Below are positions 11,767-24,338 of a DNA stretch of 64,000 nt, in pieces; position 1 is the stretch's first letter; every line of letters begins with the position of its first letter. The DNA is taken from the NCBI GenBank assembly GCA_018340375.1, contig JAFFJZ010000010.1:10354001-10418000 (forward strand). The letters are read 5' to 3'. The translations under genes and the position numbers were made by a program. The notes beneath the pieces are model-generated. The model saw only the letters and a list, made by a program, of their open reading frames with translations, was not told the DNA's origin and ran no database searches. The stretch comes from Gonatopus flavifemur (taxonomy: Eukaryota; Arthropoda; Insecta; Hymenoptera; Dryinidae).

Positions 11767-14204
11767 TTATTCATTATCAGTACCGCTAGCTTGTAAGAAA
11801 ACTGGTGCTTGACCACCCTGTGCAACTTGTATCAATTGCGGTTGTGCCTGAATGGGAGCAGTTTGAATAATAATTGGTTGGTTGCTTCCTCCTTGTATTT
11901 GCATACGTATCATTTGAAGTTGCTGTGGCGTTAACTGGACCTATCAAGCAAAAGAATAAGATGACTTTTGGTTATTCGTAGGGCAACCAACAACATGCAA
12001 CAACATATTTTTTACTCTGTAATTGAAAAATATCAAATGACTTGATACTGTTTTTCAATTACTCATTGTAACTTTCTCCTAAGCAATAGTCCCTCCCCGA
12101 TCTCTTCTGGAATCTACCAGAATAACCAATAGAAAGTTTCCAGGATTTCGAGAAAATGTCTATTGGGAAAAATTAAGGGGAGGTTCACATCAAGCGAATT
12201 CCGAAATAGAGTTTCGAATTTTTTTTCTTCAGAAGGAAGTAAACTGAAAACTCGAGTTATTTGAAACTCATTAAATGTGTCTTAAAGTACATGAAAAAAA
12301 TTTTCTCAAGTTAAAGTATTCGTATCCTGAAATTTTGAAGGCGTTTTTCTCGAAACCATGTTTTTTGAGTTTGGCTCCACGATATCTCAGAAACTGCTGA
12401 ACGGATCGCTCTTTTTTTATTTTTATTTTGAAGCTGATTGAATTTATTGGAGGACGAACCTAAATGGAGATGACAGTTGCTGTTTTTTTTCTTTTTATAG
12501 CACTTTAAAGAGCGAAAAAAAGGTGAAAGAACGCTACCAGAAGGTTGCATGTCTGTAATTTTTTTAATTTTGGGCTTTTCATTGGTTTGTATAAGTTGAT
12601 AATTGTTGTAAGTGTTATGTTTTAACACGTATCAACAATTCCCATGGCATTATTTTTTTATTGAAAAAATTTTTTTCATGTACTCAAAGACTCAATTAAA
12701 AAGTGTGGAAACCCCCGAGTTATTTATTTACTTCCTTCAATGAAAAAAAAATTCGAGAAAATCACCTTATTTTGGGGTCGCTAGATGAGAACCTCCCCTT
12801 AATTTTATATAAAAATGAATTTACTTACAGGAATTTGTTGGATCTCTCCACTAGGCGTTACAATCTGTTGCACAATTTGAATTCCTCCCGTTTGAGAATT
12901 AGGTGTTTGCTGAGCTTGCTGAAGTTGAATAACTTGTTGACTCGACGACTGTTGCGGACTTTGAACTGTAATTGTTTGCGCTGTGCTCGAACTGGTAGTT
13001 TCCTGGAGATAAGATTGAACCCGTATGTCAAAACTATCCATATACATCGATATATCACGAATTTAAGCGAGAAACAACATCAATTCTCAATGAATATTGA
13101 AAACTAAGTCATATGTTTTGCTTACAGTGAGCAGTATCACATATTTATGAGAATAATAAGAAATTCATTTTCAAAGTCATCAATCATAAAACATTGATTT
13201 AGACAATAAATACCTGTTCAACTGGACTACCAATATTGATAGTTTGAATCTGCCCTGTCGAAGGTTGAACAATTTGTATAGGTTGTGTTGCTCCATTATT
13301 CTGTACACTCTGATTTGCTTGATTTTGTTGTGCCAATTGAAAATAATAATGAACTTGATCCGAATTCATAGCTGTACGCACAGTACTTTCAGACTGTGCT
13401 TTACTTTGCTTCAATTCATCCCTAGGTACAATATCGATAAGAAAATCAAACTGGTCATATTTTGTTATTGCCATTGCTATATCATTACGTTGTAAAGTAC
13501 GTCTTTTGTTATCTTCCGTGTGAACCCACGCCCTGAGGGTCAATTCGTGTATAAAAATTTCAGCTGCCTTAGAAAATAACATTGGAGCCTCTGCGCTAAT
13601 CATCTTTACATCGCCGTCTAATTTCATAATCTTCTTTATCCTAGCCAGAGGCAAGGATTGAGTTTTCAAGTCCATCTATAAATGACAAAGTTATTCATAA
13701 AAAACGGGTGTCGTGAATAGTTCTTGAAGTGCAAATAAATATAAAAAAAAGGAGCCTTGCATTTACAGTTGTGATCTTTTTGATTTCCTCTGTAACCTTC
13801 GGCCAAAACTGAGCAAGAGCCAATTGGGCCTCGGAACTACCAGGTGATGCGATTTGTAGATCCCCATTGGAATCCCCTTCAACTTCGCTGTCCTGATTTC
13901 TATAAAGTAAAATGATGGGAAATCTTATAAATTAATTAATCACAATGCACATTGAAGGTCTGAATCCTAGAATCTGTTATGATCTGTACTTGACTTATAA
14001 TAAAGTCTCATGTATAATAAATCAATATTAATTTCAATACAATTTCAGGTTAATTCGCGAGATTAAGGGTTGTTTGAAAGCATTCACTTGGAACAGTTCA
14101 ATTGAAAACACTTGTATGATAAAATTATTTGATAACAATATGTAGATCAACATAACCTAAGAACATTACAAAACTTCTTACGCGTTAACAAAGAAAACAG
14201 ACAT
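11767..14204 (-). CDS. NFYC: Nuclear transcription factor Y subunit gamma (NF-YC)
   Basis: CCAAT-box-binding NF-Y subunit; its H2A-like histone fold pairs with NF-YB and the dimer recruits NF-YA. Five coding exons on the minus strand: 14204-14182, 13899-13767, 13675-13214, 13002-12829 and 11940-11767, phase-consistent, 321 residues. The first exon encodes only MSVFFVN plus two bases. Visible landmarks: [15 protein letters not shown] (alpha-N region), [54 protein letters not shown], then IVPRDELK. The C-terminal half is Gln-rich with [13 protein letters not shown], as in animal NF-YC. Exon 3 begins exactly at a Met codon (MDLK), the same position where the histone-fold exon of the fusion gene at 460 begins (MDLN). 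Intron 4 holds a 630-bp TTAA element. The short first exon is the least certain part. Confidence 0.93.
12173..12802. mobile_element. TTAA-flanked MITE in NF-YC intron 4
   Basis: Ends TTAAGGGGAGGTTC and GAACCTCCCCTTAA are a perfect 14-bp inverted repeat that includes the TTAA. 630 bp, no coding capacity. The right end lies only 26 bp from the donor site of NF-YC exon 4 (in plus coordinates), so it crowds the splice site. Confidence 0.78.
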
Positions 14205-15683
14205 CTTTTTGGGAGTGTATTCGAGACTGACTTGAATAAAAGTTAAAAGATTTTAGAAAAAGATTCGCATCTTGTTACAAAACAAAGATAAAAACAATCA
14301 ACTAGATTCTCTTTCCCACAATTAACTCAATGTTTGCGTCTGTTTATCAGCCATTCAAGTTTGCTTTTTGATTTGCTTCCGAATGACTTCAAGGCTAGTT
14401 TTCAATCAGAATCAGGCTGCCCAGATAGCACACAAGAATCAAATGAATTGTGAACGTTGAAGCTGTAAAGGTGTAATTTCATACGAGCATCAAACGTCCA
14501 GCGTCGAGCGATTTTCACATTTTCTGGGATCCAGCGTGAAAGCTAAACAGTGTTTAGCTTTGACGCCGTTCTAACCCATAATTGAGTTTCAGCACAATCC
14601 GTAATTATTCAATCATTCTCAATAGTGCAGGATAAAGAAGGCACTTCAGCTCAAACAATATATATTCATATATGTTTAATATTCTTTCTTCCGCACAGAG
14701 AATAGTTAAAAGACAACTTTTAACTCTCAAATTGAGCGTCGAGAAACATCATGAAGCTTTGACGCTGAAATCTAGAACCTGGGAAAATCGCTCGTCGCTC
14801 AAAGCTCGACGCTCGTGTGAAATTACAACTTAATTTCATGGGGCGTCGAGCATCAAGCGTCAACATTAGAAGGAAAGAGAAGAACTGTGTGACCTCTCTT
14901 TCTTTCTAATGTTGACGCTCGATGCTCGACGCCCCATGAAATTAAGATGTAATTTCATGGGGCGTCGAGCATCAAGCGTCAACATTAGAAAGAAAGAGAG
15001 GTCACACAGTTCTTCTCTTTCCTTCTAATGTTGACGCTTGATGCTCGACGCCCCATGAAATTACAGCTTTACATCTGAAGAGGTTTGACGCTAAACGAGC
15101 AGTAGTTGAAGTTCAGAAAATCCAACTTTAAAAATTTTGACGCTTGCGTCAATCAGCATCAGAGCGTCAAAAAAAAAAACGCCGCCACTGGACGCTCCGT
15201 GAATTGGCACCTTTAGAACCATTTCAAACTTTCGGAAAACCCGTCAAAAATATCGCTGATTGCAAACCGAATCTCAACCGGCCAAATTTTTATGAACATA
15301 GCCTTGACGTCCGCTGAGCATTTATGCTAAAAATTTATGACAAACTGCAAATAGTTTGTTCAGTGATAATTGTGAAGAATAGTGAGCGAATAGTGAAAAA
15401 TATCAATCACAATGTTCTCCCATAAAAAGCGTCAATGAATGTCACTGCTCAACATGCATTTCAATTCAGAATCTTCCTCTCAATAATTTATCGTAATTAA
15501 TAGTTATTCACTTGACATGTGTGCATATTTATGAGCTGTAATGTGTATTGGTAATGTATTCGTACACAATTTGCCTTGTTTACAAATTTCATTTCCAACG
15601 TGCGTGATAAATCGCTTGTCCTGGTGGACAAACCACCGAAGAGTAATGGGAAGAATTTTGTGTCCTTAAGATAAACGCCGGTG
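14205..15683. promoter_or_regulatory. Divergent upstream region shared by NF-YC and SH2B
   Basis: 1.48 kb between the NF-YC start codon on - and the SH2B start codon on +. The centre is occupied by a foldback array (14460-15078). The remainder (14205-14459 and 15079-15683) holds the promoters and 5' UTRs by position, but I see no clear core-promoter motif. Confidence 0.45.
14460..15078. repeat. Foldback array of palindromic units
   Basis: Outer ends gctgtaaaggtgtaattt and, reversed, gtaaagctgtaattt are complementary. Inside, a unit at about 14834-14944 and another at about 14951-15062 are near-perfect reverse complements; each is itself a palindrome bounded by GGGGCGTCGAGCATCAAGCG and its complement. 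The left third (14470-14825) is a more diverged unit with the same GAGCGTCGA motif. The result is four or more alternating arms able to form long hairpins. Confidence 0.85.
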
Positions 15684-18600
15684 ATGAGTGTTCATATTAC
15701 AACGGCGACAACGTCAACTATCATCACAGCAACGACAACAGCCACGATTACGACAACTGTGGCGACGGTAACGACGACGGCAGCGGCAACAGCCTCTACC
15801 GTGGCTGTAACGCCTAGTGCTGCTGCTGCTGATTCGGGTTGGATTGAATTCTGTGAGAGACACGCTCGCGCTTCAGCCTCCGAATTTGCCAAAGCATTTT
15901 GTACATATGCCAGCTTGAATCTTTCTGAAAGTACCAGGGCCAATCTTTCTCATCGTGATTTTGTTAGAAAATTTGTGGACAGTTTCTGTGAACACTTTGA
16001 AAGTGAATACCGGTGGCGGTCCGTGAGGTCTGTTCATTTCCTCTTTTGCTAATCCTTTTCTAATTTTAATTTAATTCATGATATTTTTGAAACAAACCTT
16101 CACTTCTCAATATAAATTCTAGATTCGCTGGCTACTTGGCAACTGCTTTTACACTGTTATACGTTGAATGATTCGTTTCGTTTCTTCATGTTTCTGAACA
16201 ATTTTATGCACAGTCGTACATTTCTTGCACATTATTCTATTTGAAATCATAGGAACTCCAAATGTTCTAATTATAAGATGATTTCAATATAAAAATTCAT
16301 GATCGTTTAGACTCTGCTACCTTTTGAATCAGGAAAACAGGAAAATTGAAAGGGTCAAGGATATTTGGAAATCTATATGCAATCATGTTGAATAAATTTT
16401 CAGTATCCTCTCAAAGTGAAGATTTTGTATTATTGTAGTATAATTATGATGAAGTATTAAGAATCGTTGAACTTCAGTAGATTGTTAGTAACTAAATAAA
16501 TCTAAATAATTTTTAGTGGATACACAGCTGAAATTAGCAATCGACTACTGAAATGTTTTATTACACTCGAGTTCAATATTGTTTACTTCAAAAATCAACT
16601 GAATAGCTTCCATTTAATTTCATTTAATTATTTTGGAGAGTTATATTACTTGATCGACGAAGCTGAAACTACAACATATATCATCCTCAAACAGTAAACA
16701 AAAGGAATGTTCATTTTCTAGATCCGCACCGTTGCTGTATGGCAGCGGTCCGCCAAGGCACCAAGGAAGTCAGGATAAAAATGAAAATGCGGTCAATTCG
16801 AGGAACAACGAACCTCCCATACGCGCGTCTTCTCACGAGGAATTCAGCGATTATTCGGAACAAGATGGAGAAACCGTCTCGCCGAAACCGATTCATAAAC
16901 CTTTCTTCCGTAGATTATCTTTCAAAGGACTTAAAAAGGGCAAAAGCTTCTTTCATAAGCAGCAAAGCGACGAGGTTGAGTTGTCGCAGAGCGAGCATCG
17001 TAAGGATAAACACTCTAGAACCAAACTGTCCAAAATCGTGGTCGAATGTAGAAAAGAAGGTGTAGTTAATTCTTTGATGGGCGAAAACATAGATGGAACG
17101 CAAAAATGGGAAAAATCTCGATTAGCTCTGATCAAAGCGATCGGAGGATACATGTTGGAATTTTATTCCCCACCCAAAGCCGTGAAGCCACGAAGTGGCG
17201 TATTTTGTTCCGCCATAACGGAAGCCAGAGAAACGACCGCTCTCGAAATGCCAGATCACGAAAATACATTTGTCCTGAAAACACAAAATATGGAATTTGT
17301 GATAGAAGCTCATGACTCCAACGACATGAGATCGTGGCTCGCGACAATTAAATATTGTATGCGTACCGTACAACAGATGCCCGTGGCTTCCGGTTCTTGT
17401 TCCATGAGCGATTCTTTCGGGGATTCTTTAGGCCATGGACCCTCGATACAAAACGTGGGTAGTTCTTTAGACGGTGATAGAATGAGATCAAATTCCGCGA
17501 GTAAAGCGTCTCGTTCTGCTCTCCCTTTCGAACACGGGGACGAAGTTTCAGGTGCCAATCCACCGGAATTACCTCCAAGACTTCGTATGCGCAGCAGTAG
17601 TAATTTAGAATTATGTTCATCCCAACAAGAGATTGAACAATGTAAGACGAATTATATTATTTCGCATTGTGAAATATTTTTGTATCAAAAATACGATTAA
17701 TTCAATTTGGTATTTGCAGTACCCGCGGATGACGGGGAATTAGACTTATCGAGCAGTTTGAGAGGTTACCCTTGGTTTCACGGTACTCTTCCTCGATCGG
17801 ACGCAGCTCAGCTCGTGTTGACGAGCGCCGCTAGTGGCCACGGGGTATTTCTCGTTCGTCAAAGTGAAACGAGAAAAGGAGAGTTTGTACTGACTTTTAA
17901 TTTTCAAGGGAGAGCTAAGGTAAATTGAAGGTTCAAATGAATTCTTGTCAATTTCTTTATCATCCGTCATCACAATTTCGTCATGATTTTAGCATTTACG
18001 AATGACTTTGAACGATCAAGGCCACTGTCGTGTTCAGCATCTTTGTTTTCCTTCCATTTGTGATATGCTCGAGCATTTTCGTCAAAATGCAATACCCCTC
18101 GAATCCGGTGGAACCGCGGACGTAACGTTGACCGAATACGTGCTACAAGGAAACTCCACCAACAATCCACGGTCGGCGTATCATAATATGTCTGGGGTGA
18201 ACGTGCAGCATCTGCAGGAAAGGAGACCACCGGCAGCCCCAGAGCCTAGAGAAGTAAGAGTCAGCAGTGGAAGTCTAACTCCTCTTGAGTGAACGCGAGT
18301 GGCCGACTCCCACAGTCTGAAGTTTGATCTACAGACAGTGAGTAGATAACCAGCTAAAGCAACGGGTTCTTTGAATTCAATTATAACCTAAATGAAAGAA
18401 AAAACAAAGAGAAATTGTCGATTACGAGCCTACGTGCTCTCTATATAGTGAGCCCAAATTCAGATTGAACTACTACAGTTTTATTAAATTACGAGTAGAT
18501 ATTAACGCTGGAGAGTTAGCCAGATTTTTCGTTCAAGATTTCGCTAACTTTCCAGCGTTTATATTCCCTCAAAATGATTAGAATATACGAGAGTGTTGTA

Positions 18601-19097
18601 ATGAATCTAACTTAATGTGTGAATCATAAATTGAAAATATGCTATTGAACGCATATAATTCCGATGTTGTTATATCGTGGTTATCATTGTGAAATTTCTA
18701 TAATACATTGTTCGAAAAGATAACGACCGTGGGGGAAGGGGCTCGCTTTTGAACTTAACACGAATAGTGTTCTTAAAATTTCTGGCTATTTATTTGAAAC
18801 TTATTGAAATTGAAATCTATAAAATCGTTTAATTTATCATATACTTTATCATTTCCTCATTCATTTTCTTCTTCTTTATGGAATTCCAGAAAATTTAAAA
18901 ACACTCCTCAAAAGGATGATATATGTGGGTGAGGAATAATAAGTCCTTCGTTCACGAAATAGGTTCAAACGTACGGAGGATCCATCAGAACTCGAGCAGA
19001 ATCTTTTGAAAGACTGGGAAATCAGAATGCAACTGCGGAACAATCTAATCCGACATCCACAGGTAGAGCAGTTCAAAACGCTTACAGTTTTTTCTGA
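15684..19097 (+). CDS. SH2B: SH2B/Lnk adaptor protein (dimerisation, PH and SH2 domains)
   Basis: Adaptor acting downstream of insulin-type and other receptor tyrosine kinases at the membrane. Exons: 15684-16027, 16722-17641, 17720-17919, 17993-18253 and 18963-19097, about 619 residues. Residues 51-112 are the N-terminal dimerisation domain ([20 protein letters not shown]); about 217-331 form the PH domain ([22 protein letters not shown]); 437-529 the SH2 domain ([35 protein letters not shown] with the phosphotyrosine-binding Arg). The last exon ends [10 protein letters not shown], matching the conserved tyrosine-containing C-terminus of vertebrate SH2B proteins (YSFV type); this decides the last splice (donor gtaaga at 18254). 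If that donor is not used the frame continues to a stop at 18290-18292, giving a 587-residue form. The N-terminal 50 residues are Thr/Ala-rich low complexity. ATG at 15684 is the first in frame. Confidence 0.92.
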
Positions 19098-19991
19098 CAA
19101 TGGGTTAATAATAAACGATCCTTACGCTGCTCTATTGGATCGTTCGCTACTTACCACATGCTCAATCAATGGTATAGAAAACGACACTCGAAGAGAATTT
19201 GAAGTGTTACTAACTTAGTTGCAATCAACTGTATGTACGTTTTACAGTTAGTAACAGTCAAGTTTATTAGTTATTTTGAATATTATTTTTGAAATGTGTA
19301 TTATAAAATCTTATTCATCGAAATGCCTTTGTCGAGAATCACATTCGTATTGAACGGAAAGGAGGAGAAGAAGAGACACGTTAATTTTAGCAGTCTTATT
19401 CGAAAATAAACTATCGAACGCTTTAATATAACTATAAAAATGTAGTTGACATTATTATCATTATTATTGTGTGTTACGTTGAACCATATTTTGAACGACG
19501 AACAATTTTTTTTCATCATTTTTTTGTCTACCCATTTTTATTTGACAACGAATGTATGAAAACATTCAAAAACATAAATAGTATGGATTTTTGATATCTG
19601 ATGTGTAAGGAAGAGATACAAATGTTATTGTTCTAAATTTTTGTGATCTTTTCACTAAATGTTATGTACATATATAAATACTTTTTGTTTCTCTGTACAT
19701 GTTAATTTTCTAAATATTTTTAAATTGAAAATATATACATTCATTAGAGGTACTTTTTGCAGAAATCATGCAATCCAAAATGAGTGTTTCGTACGTCGAA
19801 GCAATCCTTAACCTGCACCCAGTGAAAGGGGAAATGGATAATTATGCATTCTAATTCTTCGCTGGGTATCAAAGCATGCTCAGTTTGGGAAGTTGATAAC
19901 TGCATTCACGGCGGTTTGATTAGAAAGCCTGTTATCTGGAAGAGCAGAATTTAATAATCCTAGAGGGTGAATCTAATTCGTCAAAATACAA
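19098..19991. other. 3' flank of SH2B
   Basis: AT-rich sequence with a candidate poly(A) signal (aataaa near 19403). An open frame at 19006-19218 overlaps the last SH2B exon in another frame and is a shadow. Nothing else recognised. Confidence 0.4.
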
Positions 19992-20132
19992 CCCTAGTAA
20001 AAATTCCATCAGAAACGGATAGAACCTCTATCTGCATCTAATGGAATCAGTATGTGTTTCTTTCCAAACGGATATAATTCCATCAGATGCGGATAGGAGT
20101 TCTGTCCGTTTCTGATGGAATTTTTACTAGGG
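19992..20132. mobile_element. Short palindromic MITE, ends CCCTAGTAAAAATTCC
   Basis: Terminal inverted repeats CCCTAGTAAAAATTCCATCA on the left and its complement on the right; the body repeats AACGGATA-type segments in both orientations, so almost the whole 141 bp folds back. Its ends resemble the CCTAGTAGAAATT ends of larger elements at 34044 and 43203. Confidence 0.75.
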
Positions 20133-21864
20133 AATTTCATCGATTCAAGGACATTGAGAAAGCACCTCATATTTTCTAGGTCTTGGACTCGCGCATATCA
20201 CACTTTTGCGTTTGTTCAACAATGAAAAACGTTAAGATCCAATTTAATTGTATCAATCAAAAATTGTTTCTTTGTCATTCAAATTCGCTTATTGTATTCA
20301 CATAGACAGAGAGTATCTTTGTAATGAATGATCCTCAATGTACAACTCTTCATTCATCTTATCGAACAAATTGATTGTCTATTGTGTCTAATAATCGTGT
20401 TTGATTAGAGATAAATTTGTTGATTCAATAAGAAACGTGACGGGGATGGATTAGACATTTTTGATTAAATAACAACAACGCTGCTGCTTTATATTTTCAA
20501 GAAAGAATTTTTTTAAAGATACTTTTCAATGAATTCGAATATACAAAGAAATAATAATGAATTCACTAGTCAGGAACTTTGAAAAAAAATTGTTTTCATA
20601 TACTTGGTGAACATTATAAAGATCTCCCTCTAGGGCAGTTGTGTTATGCAGGGAACATTGGGAATCTTGTATTATTTTGAATTGTTTTCAATTTGTTTTC
20701 GTTTATTCAACCGTTTTAAATCGATTTCTTTTTTTACAAGATGTCTAGATAACAAAAAGTTTATCGAAGGATGATTGTCGAGGACTTCTGAAGAATTCAA
20801 GGGTGTAAAAAGGAGTATTCTTCACTGACTGGATGTACAGAGAAGACCAATTGCACAGGCCCCGTTTCTTCAGATTGGATGAATTATGGACAACTATTGA
20901 ATAACCTATTAGTGAGAGAATTTGAGTTCATTTTGATAATTTTTCACACCACCCCCCCCCCCTCTCTCTCGCTCTCAACGTCTGACGTGATTTGTGTACG
21001 ATCCCTAAAACTCCCCTGCCAACAATGTCAAGCAGAAGCAAGCTGAAATGGACAAAAACTGCACGAAAAAATGTTTTTATTCCGGGTTTTGGACATTTAA
21101 GCCTGTTTTTGCCTGACATTTGCGGCAAGGTCCATTAAAACATGCAGAGAACTTCTCATAAGATTCGGAAACATTTTAAAAACATGCCCAATAGAAATAT
21201 TTCTCTGCAGAACTCTGATAGTGGGCAGTTGAGAGAAATACAGGATTTCTTGTGCAAATTGTTACCTGAAAACTCTGCAGAATCTTACCAAAATTCCGCA
21301 TATTTCAATCGGATGCAGGAATTTTCCTGCAAATCCCGGTATGTTTTTCTTCCGAAATTCAAAATTCTGGCTCTGTCCAGACCTAAATAAACCTTCGAAG
21401 ATTCATCCCTGAAAATTTCAGACTTTTTTATGCGTTCAGTTTCGAGTATTTTGGTCAGGAAAAATGCCACCAGATAGAGCCACCTATGCGCTCGTATTCC
21501 CTTAATGATTAGGCCCATTTGGCAGCTGTGTATGCAGATATTGTCAAAAACACCCTAAGACCATTGTTCACAAGAAATACAATATAAATTTTCATCAATT
21601 CACAATATAAATTTCCAGAAAAACCCCACTTGACTGACATCTTCCCACGCAGAACAGAAGTTGGAGAAAAATACTTGAGAACTATCTGACCTGATGTATT
21701 TTATAGGTCTGAATAGTCCTTGTAGAATATCGTCGAGAGTTCTTTCCGAGCTGTTGGAAGATCCCAGATTACACACTCGCCATACATCGAACCAGATCAA
21801 AAAGAGTTCATAAAGACCTCAATTGGGACTTGGAGAATTCAATATAAATTCTCAAAAATCCTTT
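20133..21864. other. Intergenic, low information
   Basis: AT-rich. Contains a C-run followed by a CT-rich tract at about 20949-20978. A degraded copy of sequence ending in aaatttccaga/ttcgaagattcatccctgaaaatttcagact (about 21385-21435) resembles the inside of the TTAA elements at 45-46 kb. No gene seen. Confidence 0.35.
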
Positions 21865-22104
21865 TTAAGGTGATACTAGCGACCCCTGAAGATGCAACCA
21901 GACCCATTGGTTAGGAAAGGACACGATCAAAATTATTCTGATAAATTACTCGAAATCAAAATATCGCTCTGTACAGACCTTCTTCGATCAATAAAGGTGG
22001 TCTGGACAGGGTGATATTTCCCTTTTACTGCTTTATTTTCAAATAATTTGTGAGAAAAGATTTGGCTCGGGTTGCATCGTCAGGAGCCGCTGGTATCCCC
22101 TTAA
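21865..22104. mobile_element. TTAA-flanked MITE (GATACCAGCG family)
   Basis: TTAA at both ends, termini GGTGATACTAGCGACCCC and, reversed, GGGGATACCAGCGGCTCC; interior contains ATATCGCTCTGTACAGAC and its near complement. Same family as 1867-2088, with near-identical right end (gatttggctcgggttgcatc). Confidence 0.75.
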
Positions 22105-22689
22105 ATTGCTGTGCTGTGTGGGTAAAATTCACTGACCTATAGCAGAGAGAAAATGAGAGGGCTCACGGGCACCTTTTCACTGATAGTAAAAGTTCCACCG
22201 GTCTTCTGACGGTTGGATCATGGAACTTGACACACTGCAATTCTATTTTTCAATACTACAAAATCGCGCATTTCTTTTGTATACTTTTCAACGCATATTT
22301 GATTGAAATGATTTTATGTACCGATGTTGAATGCATATAATTTTTCATCATCACGAATAAGAAAAATGAAAAATGAGAGAGGGGGTTGATGGACCAGGTT
22401 CCGTGTTCCATCCGATAAGAGGGCGCTTCAATGTTTATTATCGATGGAACCCCGGCCGTGAGCTCTCTCGTCTTCTCTCTGCCTATAGTATACACTGGAT
22501 AGTGCTTGCTCGCCGAACATGTTCCATTTACGAAGCTATATAATATCGGTGGAATCGCCCCTATCCACGGAATGTAATAGAATCAACCAATCCTGCGTAG
22601 CTGTTGATCAGAAAGACGGTGGAATTGCCCCTTCATGGCAGCAAGGCCCCTCCGACTCGTGCATTTTCCCCTAGAAATCCGGTTCAGGC
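22105..22689. other. Intergenic, nothing recognised
   Basis: Short mixed sequence between two MITEs, ending with the 8-bp GTTCAGGC that forms the left target duplication of the next element. No coding potential of note. Confidence 0.35.
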
Positions 22690-22912
22690 CAGGGGGCATA
22701 ATCTCAAATGCAACATTCTCAAACGGATTTCAGCGCTGCCGTACGGTAGTACAGTGAATTATTCGCCATAGATACAACTAACACAAACAATGAACAAATC
22801 ACACCGATTTTCGAATTAGTGTTAGTGTATACATGTAAAATAGTTCACTGTACTACCGTATGGTGGCGCTGAAATCCGTTTGAAAATTTTCTATTCGAGA
22901 TTATGCCCCCTG
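22690..22912. mobile_element. hAT-type MITE with 8-bp target duplication
   Basis: 223-bp palindromic element with ends CAGGGGGCATAATCTC and GAGATTATGCCCCCTG, flanked by the direct repeat GTTCAGGC (22682-22689 and 22913-22920). An 8-bp duplication with a CAGGG terminus is typical of hAT transposons. Confidence 0.85.
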
Positions 22913-23259
22913 GTTCAGGCTAACCTCCCATGGACCGGAATTCGTTCCGGCGGAATGACTTTAAACCAATCGCTTTCACAATTTCTTTTAGAGCGTTCTA
23001 TCAGAAATCTATAAAAAATTGTGCATTGGCTCAATAATAGTGGAGTCGGGCTTCTTGCATACTACCGGTTCACGTATTGACCGAGAAATCCCCAAGAAAT
23101 TCAGATGGATCAAGTTGACCGAATCATAACCTCAAAATATCAACGTTGCGAAGTTTGGTTCCTCGTAGGTTAAAAGTTGAAGGATATAATATTATCTGTG
23201 ATTATTGTTCATTTTCTCACTATTCATCCTTTCATAAATTCATTCATTCATATTACTTT

Positions 23260-23518
23260 ATCTTCGAATAATTTGTTAGGAAAGATTTAGCTTGGGTTGC
23301 ATCGTCAGGGGTCGCTGGTATCCCTCAGAAGCCAAAGTTACTAGATCTCTCTACCTAAAATACTCGATGATGACTGAATGAAATTAATTAAAACAGCCAG
23401 CCAGACCTTCTGTTGATATTGAAGAAGGTCTGGCTGGTTGTTATATTCCATTCTATTGAGTCATCTTTGAGTATTTTGGGAAAAACAATCTAGTAACTTC
23501 AGCTTCTATGGGATATCC
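23260..23518. mobile_element. Right end of a GATACCAGCG element interrupted by a palindromic insert
   Basis: 23265-23322 matches the right part of the 21865 element (ttcgaataatttgttaggaaagattt, gcatcgtcaggggtcgctggtatccc). The expected TTAA end is displaced by a palindrome at about 23326-23512 with termini AGAAGCCAAAGTTACTAGAT and, reversed, AGAAGCTGAAGTTACTAGAT, centred on a CCAGACCTTCTG / AAGGTCTGGCTGG hairpin. Confidence 0.6.
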
Positions 23519-23619
23519 TTAACGGGACACTAGCGTCGGTAACGGACCTCTCTTTCTATCATATGATTCTGTCCCTTTCTAACCAATGACGTGAGTTACC
23601 GACGCTAGTAGCCCGTTAA
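23519..23619. mobile_element. 101-bp TTAA-flanked MITE
   Basis: TTAA at 23519-23522 and 23616-23619; inverted ends CGGGACACTAGCGTCGGTAA and TTACCGACGCTAGTAGCCCG. Nearly all of the element is inverted repeat. It shares its left TTAA with the preceding element. Confidence 0.75.
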
Positions 23620-24147
23620 GAATAACAAGTGTTATCTCTGTAGAAAGAAACGTTTGCTAATAGTTACTAAGTCATATTCGTGAGAATCCTCACGGATTTG
23701 CGTAAAATCAACATCTATTCCACCATCGCCAAATGCGCATCCATCAACCACAGTGAACTCTATGGAGGCTTCCGAATCAGTTGATTCTGATACTTGAATC
23801 TTGTTCCGATCACATTTCAACCAATCAAAAAGCTGGAAAAGTGATCCAAGGATCAGGATCAACTACTTCGGAAGCCTCCTATAACATACTGGAATGAGTT
23901 CTTCCTAGATCCGCGCGGTCAGAGTGGTATAGTTGATTCCATGAGCAAGAGAAAGTGAAACTCACCCAGTTTTTTCACTTTCTCTCTTTTTAACAGTATG
24001 TATAAGAAAGAGAGATATCCTGTTTTACTTTATCGAATCTCTCTCTTACTCTCTTTCAGATTGTTTTCTAACCGGACCATACTATAGAAACCTGAGACAA
24101 TGCACATTTCAGTATATTATAGAGTTCATCGGTCAACCATGAAAAAA

Positions 24148-24150
<3 letters not shown>

Positions 24151-24187
<37 letters not shown>

Positions 24188-24307
24188 CATTTAGAAAGAA
24201 TACAACTCCATCTATTGAATAAACAGAAAAACACCCACTCGATGAAATAGACAGAGACACATTCACACCCAATCGCATCTCTTTCTCTCTCTCTCTCTCT
24301 CTCTCCA
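24151..24307. repeat. Paired GA and CT microsatellites
   Basis: A (GA)n tract at about 24151-24187 and a (CT)n tract at about 24279-24307 are complementary and could form a hairpin around the intervening 90 bp. Open frames across them are low-complexity artefacts. Confidence 0.85.
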
Positions 24308-24338
24308 CTCCATTAGCTAAGTCCGTTTAGTGGTGTCC

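Noticed and set aside
15681..15683. GTG as the SH2B start
   Set aside because: An ATG follows directly at 15684 and is the expected eukaryotic start.
16711..18230. Several open frames on the minus strand and alternative plus frames across the SH2B exons
   Set aside because: They overlap exons with clear PH and SH2 homology and have no splice or homology support; they are shadows.
24126..24308. 60-codon frame rich in Arg/Glu and Ser/Leu
   Set aside because: It is a translation of the GA and CT microsatellites.
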